Shown: positions 1 to 14,895 of the stretch, piece by piece | How the letters are laid out: the number at the start of each line of letters is the position of its first letter | How positions within the stretch are numbered: position 1 is the first letter of the stretch | Source of the DNA: Progne subis subis | Taxonomy: Eukaryota; Chordata; Aves; Passeriformes; Hirundinidae | Direction: 5' to 3' | Length of the DNA stretch: 64,000 nt | Assembly: GCA_022316685.1 (NCBI GenBank) | Contig: JAKJHU010000066.1 | Coordinates: forward strand, 4,399,913 to 4,463,912 | Position numbers and translations under genes: made by a program | The notes under the pieces: generated by a model | Databases searched by the model: none | What the model was told of the DNA's origin: nothing | What the model saw: only the letters and a program-made list of their open reading frames with translations

Positions 1-254
1 AAACCCGTCATTGCAGCACTGCAGCTCAGATGGAGGGTGTGAGGGTAACTGGGCCATGGGATGTGTCCTCACAGGTATCACGAGCACAGCAACTCACCGC
101 AGCCTGCCTTGAACTGGAGACAGAGCCCAGGATACCCTCCACTGCCGCTGATGGATGGAGGAGGATTTGGGATGTACCAGGATGCAGTTGGTACTCTTAT
201 GCTGGAAAATGAATTATTCTTGTTCCTTCCAACCTCATCTTTCCCTGGGTTACC

Positions 255-299
255 TTTTTGTTTTGTTCTGTTTTGTTTCATTTTGTTTTGTTTTGTTTA
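255..299. repeat. TTTTG-type simple repeat
   Basis: Irregular repeats of ttttg/ttttc run through this stretch. Low-complexity sequence with no coding value. Confidence 0.8.
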
Positions 300-950
300 T
301 TGTGTTTTCCCAAGGAAAGAGACACAGCAGTGACCCGGGCATACATCACAGTGACCTGGGAATACATTTTGTCCTCTGTTTATCCAGGGATAAATGTTCT
401 CTCCCTCGGTACCGACAAAGGCTTCTTAGTGGAGCTGTTTCACAAGAATGACTGTGCCTGCTGCCTCTCAGTAACTCATTAACTCATCAAAAGAGAAGAG
501 AAAAGCCACCTTGCCAGCGCTTCCTCCCCAGCCCGAAATTTCCCAGCACAGCCCGTGGTTTGGGCAGCTTGGCATGGAGCTAATTGCCTTCCAAAGGATC
601 TCTTTGTCATGGCTGTTGTTTGTCGCTGGGATGGGACTGCACTCATTAATAATCGTTTTAGCATATGAAAAGCTTGTAACGAATCCATGCGCTGCAGACG
701 GCAGACACAATTACAGCAATAACATAATTAGGGTTATGCAATAGCCGGCTGTATCCAGACCACTGAAGGAGGGAGAGGTGTGTGAAAGGGATACGGGGGA
801 CTGTTCCAGCAGGGGAGGGATGGTGGAAAGCTTGGGAACAACCGGCTCTTTCATGGGGTGCAGTGAAGCAGTGCAAGGACATGCTGTCAGTTCTTGTCCT
901 GACACAGAACGGCACTTTGAGTTTCCCGGGAAGCATCTGAGCTGCTGGTG

Positions 951-1130
951 AGGCACTGGAATGGACTGCCCAGGGAAATCGGGGATGCCCCATCCCTGGA
1001 AGTGTCCAAGGCCAGGCTGGACAGCGTTTTGGAGCAACCTGGGAGAGTGGAAGGTGTCCCTGCCCATGGCAGAAATGACATGAGCTTCAAGGTCCCTTCC
1101 AACCCAAGCTGTTGAGAGGAACAATTCTGT
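951..1130 (+). mobile_element. CR1 LINE 3' fragment
   Basis: Reads in CR1 sense orientation: actgcccagggaaat, then agtgtccaaggccaggctgg, then ggtcccttccaaccc, then an attctgt tail. It is 5'-truncated, like nearly all avian CR1 copies, and antisense to PLXNA2. Confidence 0.85.
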
Positions 1131-1420
1131 CTGTGTGTGCAAGCCCTAGAAAGGGCAATGCTTTTATTTTGCCTCTTCATGGCTTTTCCTGCTGCTTCTG
1201 CCCTCCGAATAAACAGTGGAGGGCGGAGTACAGCGCTGATTCAGTGAAGAGTGAAGGGGTGCGCAGGTAGCTCCTCTGGGAGAGGAGATCACCCAGCACC
1301 ACCTCAGAGCAGAGGATGTGTGGGGCTGCACCCTCCACATGTGGGCACGTTTTCATCTTGCGAGCTGAGAGACGCACTGTGTAAGAACAGCTTTTTGCCG
1401 TGATGAGAAAACATCGGGAT

Positions 1421-1471
1421 TGTTTTTTTGTTGTTGTTGTTCGTTCGTTCTTTCTTTCTTTCTTTCTTTCT
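1421..1471. repeat. Compound simple repeat (TTG, TTCG, TTTC)
   Basis: Consecutive blocks of ttg, ttcg and tttc units form a compound microsatellite between two CR1 fragments. Confidence 0.85.
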
Positions 1472-1639
1472 GACGAAAAGTGAAGAAAGGCAGGTGAGCA
1501 GTCCTCAGCTATGCCAAAAGCTGCCCCAGAGAGGCAGGGAATGAGCTGTACCCCCTGCCCTGGGAATGCCTGAGCTGTAACTACAACCAGGGAGATTTTG
1601 GCTGCCCAGCAGGGAAAACACTGTGATGGGAAGGGCAGG

Positions 1640-1812
1640 GAAGCACGGGAATGAATTGCCTGTGGACAGCAGAGGCTCTGTCGTTGGAGGCCTTTGAGAA
1701 AGGAGTAGACATGCAACTGCCAGGAAGGCTTTAGACAGCGTTGATCCTGCCCTGAGGCAGGAGATGGTCGGGTTGACCTCCCGAGGCCCCTTCCAGCGCT
1801 GTTTTTTATTAT
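1640..1812 (+). mobile_element. Older CR1-like fragment
   Basis: The order of motifs (gaattgcctgtggacagcag, then gggttgacctcccgaggccc and cttccagc, then a short T/A-rich end) matches the 3' portion of a more diverged CR1 subfamily. Divergence makes the borders approximate. Confidence 0.55.
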
Positions 1813-2283
1813 CTCCACTGACAACATCCTCTGCCTTGACCTTTGGTATGCTACTTCTTTAGCTTTCTTTCCAGCAGAGAGAGAGGGGGCACAGAAAACT
1901 CGGGTTTTTTAAAAGTAGAGACAGGATTTGCACCTGTCATGTGATGTTCTTTTTAAAGCCCTCAGAGTTTCTCCTTAAAACCTCAATAACTCGCAGTGTT
2001 AGGGTAGATGTAGCTTTTTATTGCTTTAAACTCGTCCAGTTTGTCTCTCGTTCTAAAGTTAGCTGCAAAGTGGGCAAAAGACATCACAAGTGCTGCGCAG
2101 GTAAAGATTTCCTAGTGACTTGAGAGCTCTGAAAGCCCAAGCTGACACACTGAGTAGGTGAAATCCCACACTGGTGCAGACCGTCTGTTTTGTGTGCTCC
2201 AAAAGAGCTCTCAAAGCTCTTCCCAACAAGATCTAGACCTTGACACCTTAAGGCTAATGGGATGCAAATCACTTCATGAATCA

Positions 2284-2560
2284 TCAAATCAGAAATGCTT
2301 TGAGTCAGAAGGGACCTTAAAGCCCATCCAGTTCCACCCCCTGTCATGGGCAGTGACAACTTCCACTGTCCCAGGTTGCTCCAAGCCCTGTCCAACCTGG
2401 CCTTGGACACTTCCAGGGATCCAGGGGCAGCCACAGCTTCTCTGGGCGCCCTGTGCCAGGGCCTCACCTCCCTCTGGGTGAAGAATGACTTCCAAACACC
2501 TCACTTAAATCTCTCCCTTTTAGTTTAAAATGGTTTCCCCTTATCCTCAAAGTATCTGTA
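2284..2560 (-). mobile_element. CR1 LINE 3' fragment
   Basis: Plus-strand reading shows the reverse complement of a CR1 3' end: gggaccttaaagcccatcca, gggcagtgacaacttccact, ggccttggacacttccaggg, and a tttagtttaaaatggtttcc block. It is sense with PLXNA2 transcription. Confidence 0.85.
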
Positions 2561-2881
2561 CTTGTAAGGAAAAAATGCAGAGGAGATTGTGGCCTCAGGA
2601 GCTGGGTAGCACCAGCTGTGTGAGGCACTGTTTGCACCCAGGTTAACACAATAAAATGAAAACTTTATAATTCTGAATCCCACATATCAGATAACTTTAA
2701 GCTTCTTTTGACCCTGAACCTGGCAAGCCTGTTTTGAATGGTCTTTATTGGATGACTCTTAAGTTAAGAACACTTGCAATGTCTCCACTGACTTTAAGTT
2801 TTTCTTAGAGGGGCTCTTTTCAATGCACAATAAGCAGCCAAAAGGAGATCAACTCCCTGCAGGGATGAGGGGAAGAAGAAG

Positions 2882-2907
2882 AAAAAAAAAAAAAAAAAAA
2901 AAAAAAA
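2882..2907. repeat. 26-base poly-A run
   Basis: Twenty-six A residues follow a short gaagaaga stretch. No gene-like sequence precedes the tract, so there is no evidence of a retrocopy. Confidence 0.95.
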
Positions 2908-3054
2908 GCACCAGACCCACTCCTTGAAGCCCCGCAGGTGCTTTGGGCACCAATGTGAAATGGAAAAAGTCTTTGGCTTCTGCTTTTTGTGCTCTGCCCC
3001 TTTTCAGTCTCCCACATCCTTGCCTCCGTGCCAGGCTTCAGTAGGGAAACATCA

Positions 3055-3255
3055 TATTGATTGTGATGCAGGCAATTAAATGGTGTTAATGAAGTTCAAA
3101 CAAGTGTTATCATAAGCTTGGCAGCATGGAGAGAAATGAAAGGTCAGCCACGGCCCTTTGTCATTTTCCAGCGTGGTGTTGAATGCTAATGAGACAGTCC
3201 CAATTAGAACAGGCTCCCCTTTGTATTGCTTGGGGATTGCATCAAATGCTCCCAA
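3055..3255. other. Candidate conserved non-coding segment (unproven)
   Basis: A repeat-free stretch with several homeodomain-type ATTA/TAAT cores (caattaaatgg, gttaatgaag, gctaatgaga, caattagaac), unlike the CR1-rich surroundings. Whether it is conserved cannot be judged from one genome. Confidence 0.2.
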
Positions 3256-3775
3256 GTTCTCCAGATTTCCAGGCTCAAAGGGGACATTTGAAGTAAACTT
3301 GAAAAGATGCAGATCTGAAGCTGCTCTAATGTAAATTCAGCAGAGCCTATGGAGTTTTACTAACTGAAGTCAGATGAGATTCTGCTCCACCGTTACTATT
3401 CTTTTCCTTTTCTTTTTTTTTTTTTTTCCCAATGGATTCATGTAATGATAATTGAAAAGCCTCCACTTTGTTTTAGAACTACAGCCTGACTCTTCGTGGC
3501 TTCAACAAAAGCCAAATAGCCTGTCCCAATTTCCTGGGTTAATTGTCCTGCCTTCATCAGGCCTCTCCTGTTCTGCAGCAGGAAATCCAAGATGTGGCTG
3601 CACCGGGACACTTTTTTAACTACGTGTTTCCAGCTCTGGGTGTCTCATTTGAACAGTGAACCTGGTTTTTTTGGTTTTTGGTTTTTTTTCCAAAAGCCAA
3701 AATTTCACAGCTGGATTGTTTCAGCAGGCAGAGTCCACCTCTACTTCGAATAATGTTATAAAAAGACTATAATAA

Positions 3776-3862
3776 AATCACAGAACAGTTTGGGTTGGAA
3801 GGGATATTTAGAGGTCATCTAATCCAAGCCCCCTGCAATGAGCAGGGAACATCTTCAACTAA
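3776..3862 (-). mobile_element. CR1 LINE 3'-terminal fragment
   Basis: Contains tttgggttggaagggatatt, then ggtcatctaatccaa, then caatgagcagggaacatctt. This is the terminal part of a CR1 of the type with an atgagcagggacatcttcaa block. It is short and sense with PLXNA2. Confidence 0.8.
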
Positions 3863-5220
3863 ATTTAAGTGATGCGCAATAATTTTTTTTGTAGCTGTTG
3901 TCAGCCAATCCATTATCTTGAATAATTACAAAAATGGGCACTAAAATAACCAGCCTCTCAAAATGTCATGGAAGATGTCAATTTCTTATATAGTTTTCCA
4001 TTAAGTCAACAGGAAATAGCAAAAACTGGTAAATTTTAATTTTTTTTAGTTAGTCGCTGTCATGCATCCCAATTCTGAAGGCAACACTTGACTCATCACA
4101 AACAAGAAACTGAAAACATGAGAAAATCCTACGCTAAAGCATGAGCCAAACAAACAAATAAAACCTGTGAAGATTCCTGACAGTCTTGCTGTTGGAATCT
4201 TTCGCAACCAAATTTCCAGCTGACCACCCTGTGGAGGTAGAACACTGGTGGGGCCAGAAGCTGCAACTATTCCCTTCCCAAAGCGCATTCCTGGGTGGAA
4301 AACAAGTATTTGAAGGATTGGAGGGAAGCCCTTTCATCCCTGCTTCCTTCTCATGCCAAGGTCACCTTCTGCTCTGAGTTTTGTGAGTCCTAAAAGCTCC
4401 ACACCAAGAAACTAGAGGTTTCAAAGGGATGGCTTGGAGTAACCCAGCTCAGCTCCATTTCCAAACCTCTAAATCCAGGCATGTTTTAATCCAGAGTGCC
4501 TCAAGCTGGGTACAATCTACCACTGACTAATTACCCTCTCAGAGTTTCCTCTTCGTCAAAAGAAGTTTGTTTGATTTCAGGTTCTTCTGATTTACTCAAC
4601 CACTTCTTAAACTCCTCAACTTTTTATCTCCTGATTCACTCTTTGAAGAAGTCTAGTGGTCTTGAAGGATGCCATCTCCAGCTGATGCTGACTACAGAAA
4701 TAGCTCCAACCAATGCTGGAAGCCTTTAGATTTGGAAAAACTCCCTCAAAGCACAATCGCAGAACCAAGAGAAGGAATTCATTAGCTCGGGGTAGAACTC
4801 AAATTATATTTTATTCATCCCTGATAGTTTTTTTTTTTTCCTTTCATCTCCCACAGCATCCAGGTGCCACTGCCTTGAGTCAGTGGAGCTGACACACAAA
4901 AATAAAAGCAGGGAAGAAGCTCTAACCATATTCCAAAACCTGCAGTCTCCCCTTGGGCTTCAGTTCAAGTTGTCAGACATCAGTGCAGATAACAACCCAG
5001 CACATGCTGGGGACAGGAATCCAGGGCTGTTTACAAGCAGCAGGAGGTGTTATGTACCTCGTTTGCAAACCCAGTTGTTTGGGAAAACTTCCAAGGAAAT
5101 GCAGCACCTATTGCTGAAGATCACTGGGCACCAGGACTTAGCTCCAAAAAAAGTTGTAAAGTGAAATCAGCACTGGAAAAAAACCAGAATGGAAACTGCA
5201 GCCTTTTGTTTATCCAGAGG

Positions 5221-5264
5221 GAAAAAAAAAGAAAAGAAAAGGAAAAAAAAAAAAAAAAAAAAAA
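5221..5264. repeat. A-rich tract ending in a 22-base poly-A run
   Basis: Imperfect GA/AAAAG sequence passes into an uninterrupted A run at 5243-5264. Confidence 0.9.
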
Positions 5265-5719
5265 GTGTTTGTTGCATAATGAAATATCCCATTCTCCACT
5301 TAAATACCTCAGTTTGCCACTCCAATGTAGCATCTCCCAGGATAAAATCAACCACTTTGAGACAGAAAATGTTATTTGCCCACAGAAAGCACCCAACCAC
5401 ACAGGAGTGCTGCTAAAGCATCACTAGAGAACGACACCTTTGGGTCACTGTTGGTACAAACTTGATTTCCAAATGGAAACCTCCAACGCTTGCTTCCCAT
5501 TATCCAGGTCAATCCAGCAATCAGCCTCAATACATACTAAGAAACTCGGACACGGTACCAAAAGTAGGTCATAATTAAGCAAGGTAGCTCATAAGAGCCT
5601 TGCAGGTTGCCTAGAAACAACGTTTGCTGAAGCTGTTTAACCACATCTAAAAATAATTGTCCAGACAAATCGCAGACCAATGGGAGGATTGTTGGAGAAA
5701 AACGCTGCCTCGTGCCGAG

Positions 5720-5935
5720 TAGGGGACGGAGCTCTTTGATCAGCCACGCTCCTGTCAGGAAATGAGAGAAAACCATCCCCAGCAAAGGCAGTGCAGGGAT
5801 TCATAGCACAGTGTGAGGCGTCTGCAGCAGCAGAGGCCTTGTACAACCTGCAGGACGTGGTATCAATTTTAGGCCGTGCCTGGGAAGTCATCCAGAGAAA
5901 TCATTGCCGAAAGCTGGATGCGGTGCACAGGAATG
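5720..5935 (+). pseudogene. Possible relic of a Tigger/pogo-type DDE transposase C-terminus
   Basis: One plus-strand frame reads TLLSGNERKPSPAKAVQGFI and later DVVSILGRAWEVIQRNHC, followed by RKLDAV and a stop. The spacing recalls the end of the pogo/Tigger/jerky transposase domain, where a leucine-proline-asparagine turn and a DQGVI-like motif are followed by a helix containing AW-x-x-V and a K-L pair. An upstream stop (near 5738) and the lack of a recognisable DDE core mean it is at best a decayed fragment. The resemblance is by memory only and could be chance. Confidence 0.25.
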
Positions 5936-6770
5936 ATCTGTAGGATAAACTCGCCTTTGTGTTTACAGAGCAGCAACCGTTCCCCATCTGTGCAGTGCCC
6001 AAACCTGTCAATAACACCAGGCAAGTGCGGAATATTGGAAAGAAAAGCACAGCTCCTGCTGGATGAAGAACAGGATGAGCTGTTTGCTTGTCCTGGGGGA
6101 AACCCTACAGAAACTGAAGCCCCAACACACTGCAGGAATAGATGTTTTGATTGTATTCCCTGTGGAGCAGCTTGGCCAGGCACTGACCCTCAATATAGCA
6201 GATTGAAGTACAGCCACAGGTCCTGGAAGTGTGGGAAAAAATGCTTGGGAAGACCTCTAACCTGACATAAAACACCTGCAGAGCTTCAGTCAGCAGCCTG
6301 TCAATCGTCTGGCATCTCACTCAAGGCACAGAAGAGCCTCCAAGGGAAGTTGCTGGGGGATAAATATAAATCCCTTGGGATCTAGGCAGTGTGGGGACTG
6401 TCACAACGATGCTGAGAGCAGCAAACCATTTCAGGCCTGTGTGGAAAGGTTGAGAAGCCCACGTCCTTCCCAGGACTCACACACATCACCTGTCCTTCCT
6501 TCCTCCCTCTGCTGCTTCTCAAGAGTTTCTTCTCAAAGGAAACAATGATGGCAAACACCTTCAGCTCCAACCATTAATTAAATTTCCATCTCTGCTGCAA
6601 GGCAGGAGGGAATAAAAGACCAACTTGGAGATTTCCACTTGGCAAAAGCCAAAGACAAAAAAGCCCCAGGGGCAGTTTCCAAAACCAACAGCGATGCTGC
6701 CTCCTACCTCCACCCACAAAGCAGGGCCTGGTTGTGTCACTTTACGCCATTCCACGTCAGCTAAAACTCA

Positions 6771-7166
<396 letters not shown>

Positions 7167-7635
7167 CTAAAGTTTGCGTACTATGTAAGCCTTCTATCAA
7201 ACTTCTATCAAATCAGGGAATAGTTTGGCTTCTGATTTTGAATTTGCATGAATTGTAACATCCATACCCTCTCACGTTTCTCATGAGACTGAGACTGGAA
7301 TAAAATCTTTTAAAATGCCTCTCAGGAGCCCCATCTCTAGGTCAGAAAAAAAGGTTTGGCCAAGAAAAGCTACGCAAATGAATTCCTCCCCCACAAAATC
7401 TAGAGACAGTAGCGACGTCACCTTTTGTCCCTGTTATCCTGACAAGGCAGATTTTGTGAGCCTTAAAGCCAATACCATCTTGTTGAAGGTGCCCCTAAAT
7501 TAATGGGAGTCTAATTTAGGTGATGAGAAGCACTCTCTCTGCGTTAAGTTGAAATGGAAAGTTGACCCTGTTGGCTGCTCCCTCAGATGACGAAAGGCAT
7601 TGAACCCACAAAAATTATTATGGTATGGGTCATAC

Positions 7636-7812
7636 TGGCACAGGGTGCCCAGAGAACCTGCGGCTGTCCCTGGATCCCTGGAAGTGTACCAAGAACAGCT
7701 TGGACAGGGCTTGGAGCACCCTGGGATAGTGGAAGTTGTCCCTGCCCATGGCCAGGGGTGGCACTGGATGAGTTTACGGTCCCTTCCAACCCAAACCATT
7801 CTGTGATTCTCT
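7636..7812 (+). mobile_element. CR1 LINE 3' fragment
   Basis: Plus-oriented CR1 3' end: ggtgcccagagaacctgcgg, tggatccctggaagtgtacc, ggtcccttccaacccaaacc, terminal attctgtgattct. The attctgtgatt tail is the diagnostic CR1 terminus. Antisense to PLXNA2. Confidence 0.9.
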
Positions 7813-8621
7813 ACATTTGTCATTGAGGGACTTGGCTTTCAACCCTCGCAGCAATCCCATGGGAAGAAAGGCAGGTAGAGCTCCCAGGTGGGGACTGGGA
7901 ATGCTCATGGCACACCCTGTGTGCTAGGACATCACATTCTGTCACTCTCCACTGCTCCAGCCCAAGCCTGCACATGATCCCAGTGTCCCTGAGCAGGAAG
8001 CAGTTGCTACATGACAGGGAAAGCCCTGCTTGCCTCAAGGAAAAAATAAAAAAAGGAGCTGGGAAACAAGTATCACAGTCTTTGATATGAAAATATATCT
8101 GCCCTAACCAAGGAAATGCTATTCCAGTTGCAATCCAAAGCCCTTTTCCCCCTTTTTCTCCAAAGAGCAGCTCATTTGCATGAGTTGCCCCGAGGTACGA
8201 GATCCCTCCAGCCTTTGCCTCAAGCCTTTTTGTCAGGGCAGATGCACTGCAGTGATCATGGCCCAGGAGCTGGGATGTGTTACTGAGCACAGAGCCCAGC
8301 TCCTGTCTCTCTCTCTCAGGCAAATTGTAAAGTCTACCTTCACTTTCTGAACCTTTCTGCTTAGCAAATTCTCCTGATATTCAGGATAAACTCCCCGCTT
8401 CCTCCCATTTGCTCATTGTGTTCACAGCACTGTAAAAAAACCTCATCTCCAAGTCTGATAGATTTTGGGTAACAACCTTCCTGACAGAAGGTTGACACCG
8501 TGTTCTCCTAAACCTCTGTGTGCTCTCCCGAGCCAGCGAAATCACAGAACAAATGTAAGGAAAGCTCCACACAGGGAATCCTGTCAGCCAAGTTCAGGAG
8601 AAGAGGGAGATGCTGGAAAAC

Positions 8622-8833
8622 ACAGAATTATAGCGTGCTCTGGGTGGGGAGAGACCTCAAAGATCATCCAGTTCTACACCTTTGGTGTAGGGACACCTTC
8701 CACTGTCCCAGGTTGCTCCAAGCCCCATCCAACCTGGACTTGAACAGTCCTGGGATGGGGCAGCCACAGCTTTTCTGGACAGCCTGTCCCAGGGCCTCAG
8801 GGAAGAATAGGTTAAAAAAAAAAAAAAAAAAAA
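8622..8833 (-). mobile_element. CR1 LINE fragment ending in an A run
   Basis: Motifs in order: cacagaattatag, gagacctcaaagatcatcca, cttccactgtcccaggttgc, tggggcagccacagcttttc. The sequence then breaks into a 19-base A run at 8815-8833. Confidence 0.85.
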
Positions 8834-9149
8834 GGCATTGAGAAATGATGGAGTTGTGGGAGTTTAGGCTGGGAATGGACAATCATCACTGGGGGGATGA
8901 GGTGGAAGAGCGAACCTCGCAGAAATCCGTGCGCAGGTGTTTGGGTGACAGACACAGCCACGGTGAGGAGCAGAGCGTGTGTCTGTGTGCCGGGGCGTGG
9001 GGAGGGGATGGGGGACGGTGTCCCCGGCTGGTAATAACGAAGCCCTGTGATGTGACTTTGAGTTAATTCGATCTGATTGAACAGATTTCTTCACACTACC
9101 CCTTTTCCCACAAACACGCACGCTCTGCCTTCCCCCCTCCCCCCTTAAA

Positions 9150-9245
9150 TAAACCTCCTGCTCATTTAGGCTTGAGTGGCTGCAATCAGCCTTAGATTAG
9201 TGCCGCAGATAATGTTAATAATATGCTAATGTTTCATTAGTTGAA
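9150..9245. other. AT-rich segment with clustered TAAT cores
   Basis: A repeat-free block with gataatgttaataatatgc, gctaatgtttcattagttg and an upstream gcaatcagccttagattag. It stands out from the GC-rich sequence on both sides. This could be an enhancer, but nothing in the sequence proves it. Confidence 0.2.
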
Positions 9246-9544
9246 AGCCTCTTTGGTGGATGGGGTTTCTTTTTTTATGTCACCGGGCGCTGTGACGATC
9301 TGCCAACAGCGTGGCTGGGAAAAGGGGAGGGGGGGGAAATGCATGAGCTGGGAGCCCCATGGCTCTCCTCTGCTGCTCCTTTTATAGTCCCTGTGTTTGC
9401 ACAGGGGAAGGGGAGGGAGGCATGCCCCAGGGAGCTCTTTCCAAGGGAGAGACTTGGCAGAGAGGAGGTTTTTCTCCACCGGTGCTGGCTTTCCCTGCTG
9501 TCCCATTGCAGGGATGAGGAGGAGCTGGCAGCTGGAGCAGGGGG

Positions 9545-9603
9545 CTGATGTCACACTTTGCCACTGATGTCACCCTTTGTCACTGATGTCACCCTTTGTC
9601 ACT
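9545..9603. repeat. 19-bp unit repeated three times
   Basis: ctgatgtcaccctttgtca and a close variant occur three times head to tail at 9545, 9564 and 9583. Every unit holds TGATGTCA, one base from the palindromic CRE/ATF site TGACGTCA. Confidence 0.9.
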
Positions 9604-10159
9604 CACTCCAAAGCTCCAGACCCTTTAAATGCTTTGTACCATTGGAGATGCTCTCCTGGCCTGCAGCTGCCACTCAGGAGGGTACAAGTCTCCTGTGGGA
9701 GGCTCCACATCCTCTGAGGATGTCTTGGATACTTTAAAATTATCAGCTGGCATGAGATACCTCTGTGTGGGCAAACAAATAGAGCTGGGAATTAAAACAC
9801 CCAGTGCAGATGAAGCCAGCGGTGTTGAATCCTCTCCCATGCCTCCCTAGATATTCCTGTGATCCTGGACACTGCAGCAATTAAAAACTTCATTTTTCCT
9901 CATCAAATCCCTCACAAATCCTGGCATTTCCATGCAACACAGGGCAAACTGGGACCTGTTTAGCCAAAGTGCTCCGTCCCTGACAAAATCCTTTAGATTT
10001 TGGGATCTTCTGACTTTTCTATTGACTTGGCAGAACTGTGCCTCATCCTTTGAGCCCCACGCCGAGGTCCTGAGCTCCCCAAGCAACCAGAACCCAAACA
10101 CACTTCCCTCTACTCTCCTTCCAGCCCCGTAGCTGGTGCTGGGCTGTCTCACTCGCTCA

Positions 10160-12884
<2,725 letters not shown>

Positions 12885-13075
12885 CTTGGTGGCCAGTAAC
12901 CTGGTCAGGTAGATCTCAGAAACCATCTTGCTGCCTCGGTCACCCTCTTTTTGGTCTCCGTGCTCGTGGTTCTTGACCAGGTGCCACATCTTGACGCCGC
13001 TCTCCAGGTCGGGGGTGATCATGGGCGTGCGTGAGCGCAGGCTGTCGGGGCTGCCCGTGTAGCGGATCATGTTTT
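12885..13075 (-). CDS. PLXNA2: PLXNA2 window exon 16: RBD-GAP linker and GAP C-half start
   Basis: 191 bp, acceptor at 13076-13077, donor gtacgt at 12879-12884. It starts with two bases completing a glutamate, then [40 protein letters not shown] and ends [12 protein letters not shown] at a codon boundary. The serine/arginine-rich [10 protein letters not shown] stretch looks like a flexible linker leaving the Rho-binding domain. The ensuing helices return to the GAP fold. Confidence 0.95.
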
Positions 13076-14795
13076 CTGCAGAGACACAGATCCAGGGGTC
13101 TCCATGTGCCTCAGTTGCTTTCAGGATGGGGATTTTCAGGGAGTCATGCTGGCAATGCGCCACCAAACGCATTTTTCAAAGCCTTGTCTGCGTGACTGGC
13201 TCGGCAAAGGCAGGCGGTGTCACCAAGCCAGGTGTGATATCAGTGTCTACACTATTAAATTAAATGAGGTTCAAACACTGATCTCCAGTTGTCCCTAATC
13301 TTTGCCTCTTACCACGTTCCCTGGCAAAGTGGCACTGTCAGTGTCAGACACTTCCCAGGACTGGTTCAGGGGGTTCAACCCTGTTCTATTTGGTAACCAG
13401 TTCCTTATGATTTATGGTTTTCCCATATTTTTATCCATGCCATGCCATGCTGCTTGACACAAAAATATTGATGCCTCTAATGTGATCTCTTATTTAGCTC
13501 CTCATCCCCAGATTTAGAAGGAGCTGCCTCCCCTCCCTCCCTTGGCATCAAAGCAAACAATTCCTGCCCAGCCATCCTCCTCACTCCCTGATCCAAAATT
13601 TTGTTTTGACAGAAATCAGCCGGAACCTCAGGCGGACACCCACAAATTTCCTCTCCAAGATTTCTTTTAACCTCCAAATTTTACCTCTCTTTGCCTCTGA
13701 GTGATGGCACAAGGCATTCCCCTCTCCCTGACCTTTCAGCATTGTTGCCTTTTCCAACCATAATTATCAGAAGTGTTGCACCTTTCTGTAGCAAGATCTG
13801 AATCAGCCTCATTAATGCATTACCGATCTCTACATATTAATTATCAGATGGAATATCCCTTTTTCTCTCTGGATGCTGTTTTCTTAATTGCAATTAACAA
13901 TCACTTTTTGACCCACCACATCTTCTCCTCCCCCTGCCTCCTTCCCTATTCCCTCCTCATGAAAAAAATCAAATGGCAAACGAATTAGAGAAATCCAACA
14001 GAAATTAACCCCCCTCAAGTCTTCCTTTCCAAAGGTCACTGTGTCTTTCAGTAATTGCAACAACATGGCAAAGAGGATGAATATTAATAAGGCCTCATGG
14101 ATCATTTATGTCCTTGGAGAAAGTGGAAGGGGGCACCTCTGGACATTGAGTAACTGCACTTTCCCTTAAGATAAAGGGGGTAAGAAGGATTGCAGAGGCT
14201 TTGATAAATTAAAAATATGAATAAGGTGATATGACAGCAGGTTGGAGGGGGGTTTGCAGCACTGTGGTTGCACTTCAGGGATGTTTTGCTTTGCTGCCCA
14301 GCATCACATGAGTGAGACATGGACTGGATGGAACTCTAGTGCAGGGGAGGAGGGTGTGGGAGGGTGTGGATGACACTCAGGACATCCCTGTTGGGCCCTG
14401 CAGAGGAGTTCCCACCTGGTGTCCCTCTCACAGCTGTGTCACTCTCAGCTCTCTCACAGGGGGCAGTGGGAACAGCAGCCCACTGCTTCGAGATCTGCTA
14501 ATAAAGACCTCAAACTCTAAGAGAGACATCTGGTGATCTAAGAGGGAGGCAGTTAATTACACAGATTCCTCCCCTCATTAATGAGCGAGGAGAAATTCGC
14601 AATGGCAACCCAATCACTTGGATCACCAGTCTGACCAAGATGCCAGAGTTTTTAGATGGCCAAATCCTCCCCTCCTGCCTCATTTCTTCACTAATCATCT
14701 GCCTCCCTGCTGGTGCTCAGAGTCTGGTGACCACTGTGATGTTTGGGGTCTCTTCCCAGTGCTCTCCCAGTCCATCCCAGCACACAAACCCTTAC
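13076..14795 (-). other. PLXNA2: PLXNA2 intron 15
   Basis: 1720 bp. No CR1, LTR or tandem repeat was recognised. It is AT-rich in parts (13800-14110 and 14190-14230) with pyrimidine-rich patches. Confidence 0.85.
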
Positions 14796-14895
14796 CATAC
14801 TTGCTGGCTGACGTCCGGGACACCGTGGAGTTGTTGACAGCATTGTAGGCAGTGACTTGCTTAGAGACCAAAGCTACCACAGATCCATCTGGGAC
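14796..14895 (-). CDS. PLXNA2: PLXNA2 window exon 15: end of the Rho-GTPase-binding domain
   Basis: 100 bp, acceptor at 14896-14897, donor gtaagg at 14790-14795. Phase 0 start: VPDGSVVALVSKQVTAYNAV, then NNSTVSRTSASKY and a split glutamate codon. VPDGSVVALV is the last strand of the ubiquitin-like RBD that binds Rac/Rnd GTPases. The rest is a polar linker. Confidence 0.95.

Noticed and set aside
1177..1827. 216-codon minus-strand open frame
   Set aside because: It crosses a CR1 fragment and a compound microsatellite, shows no domain, and has low-complexity lysine/threonine runs from the repeat.
2882..2907. Poly-A run as the tail of a processed pseudogene
   Set aside because: No exon-like or gene-like sequence precedes it, and no target-site duplication was found.
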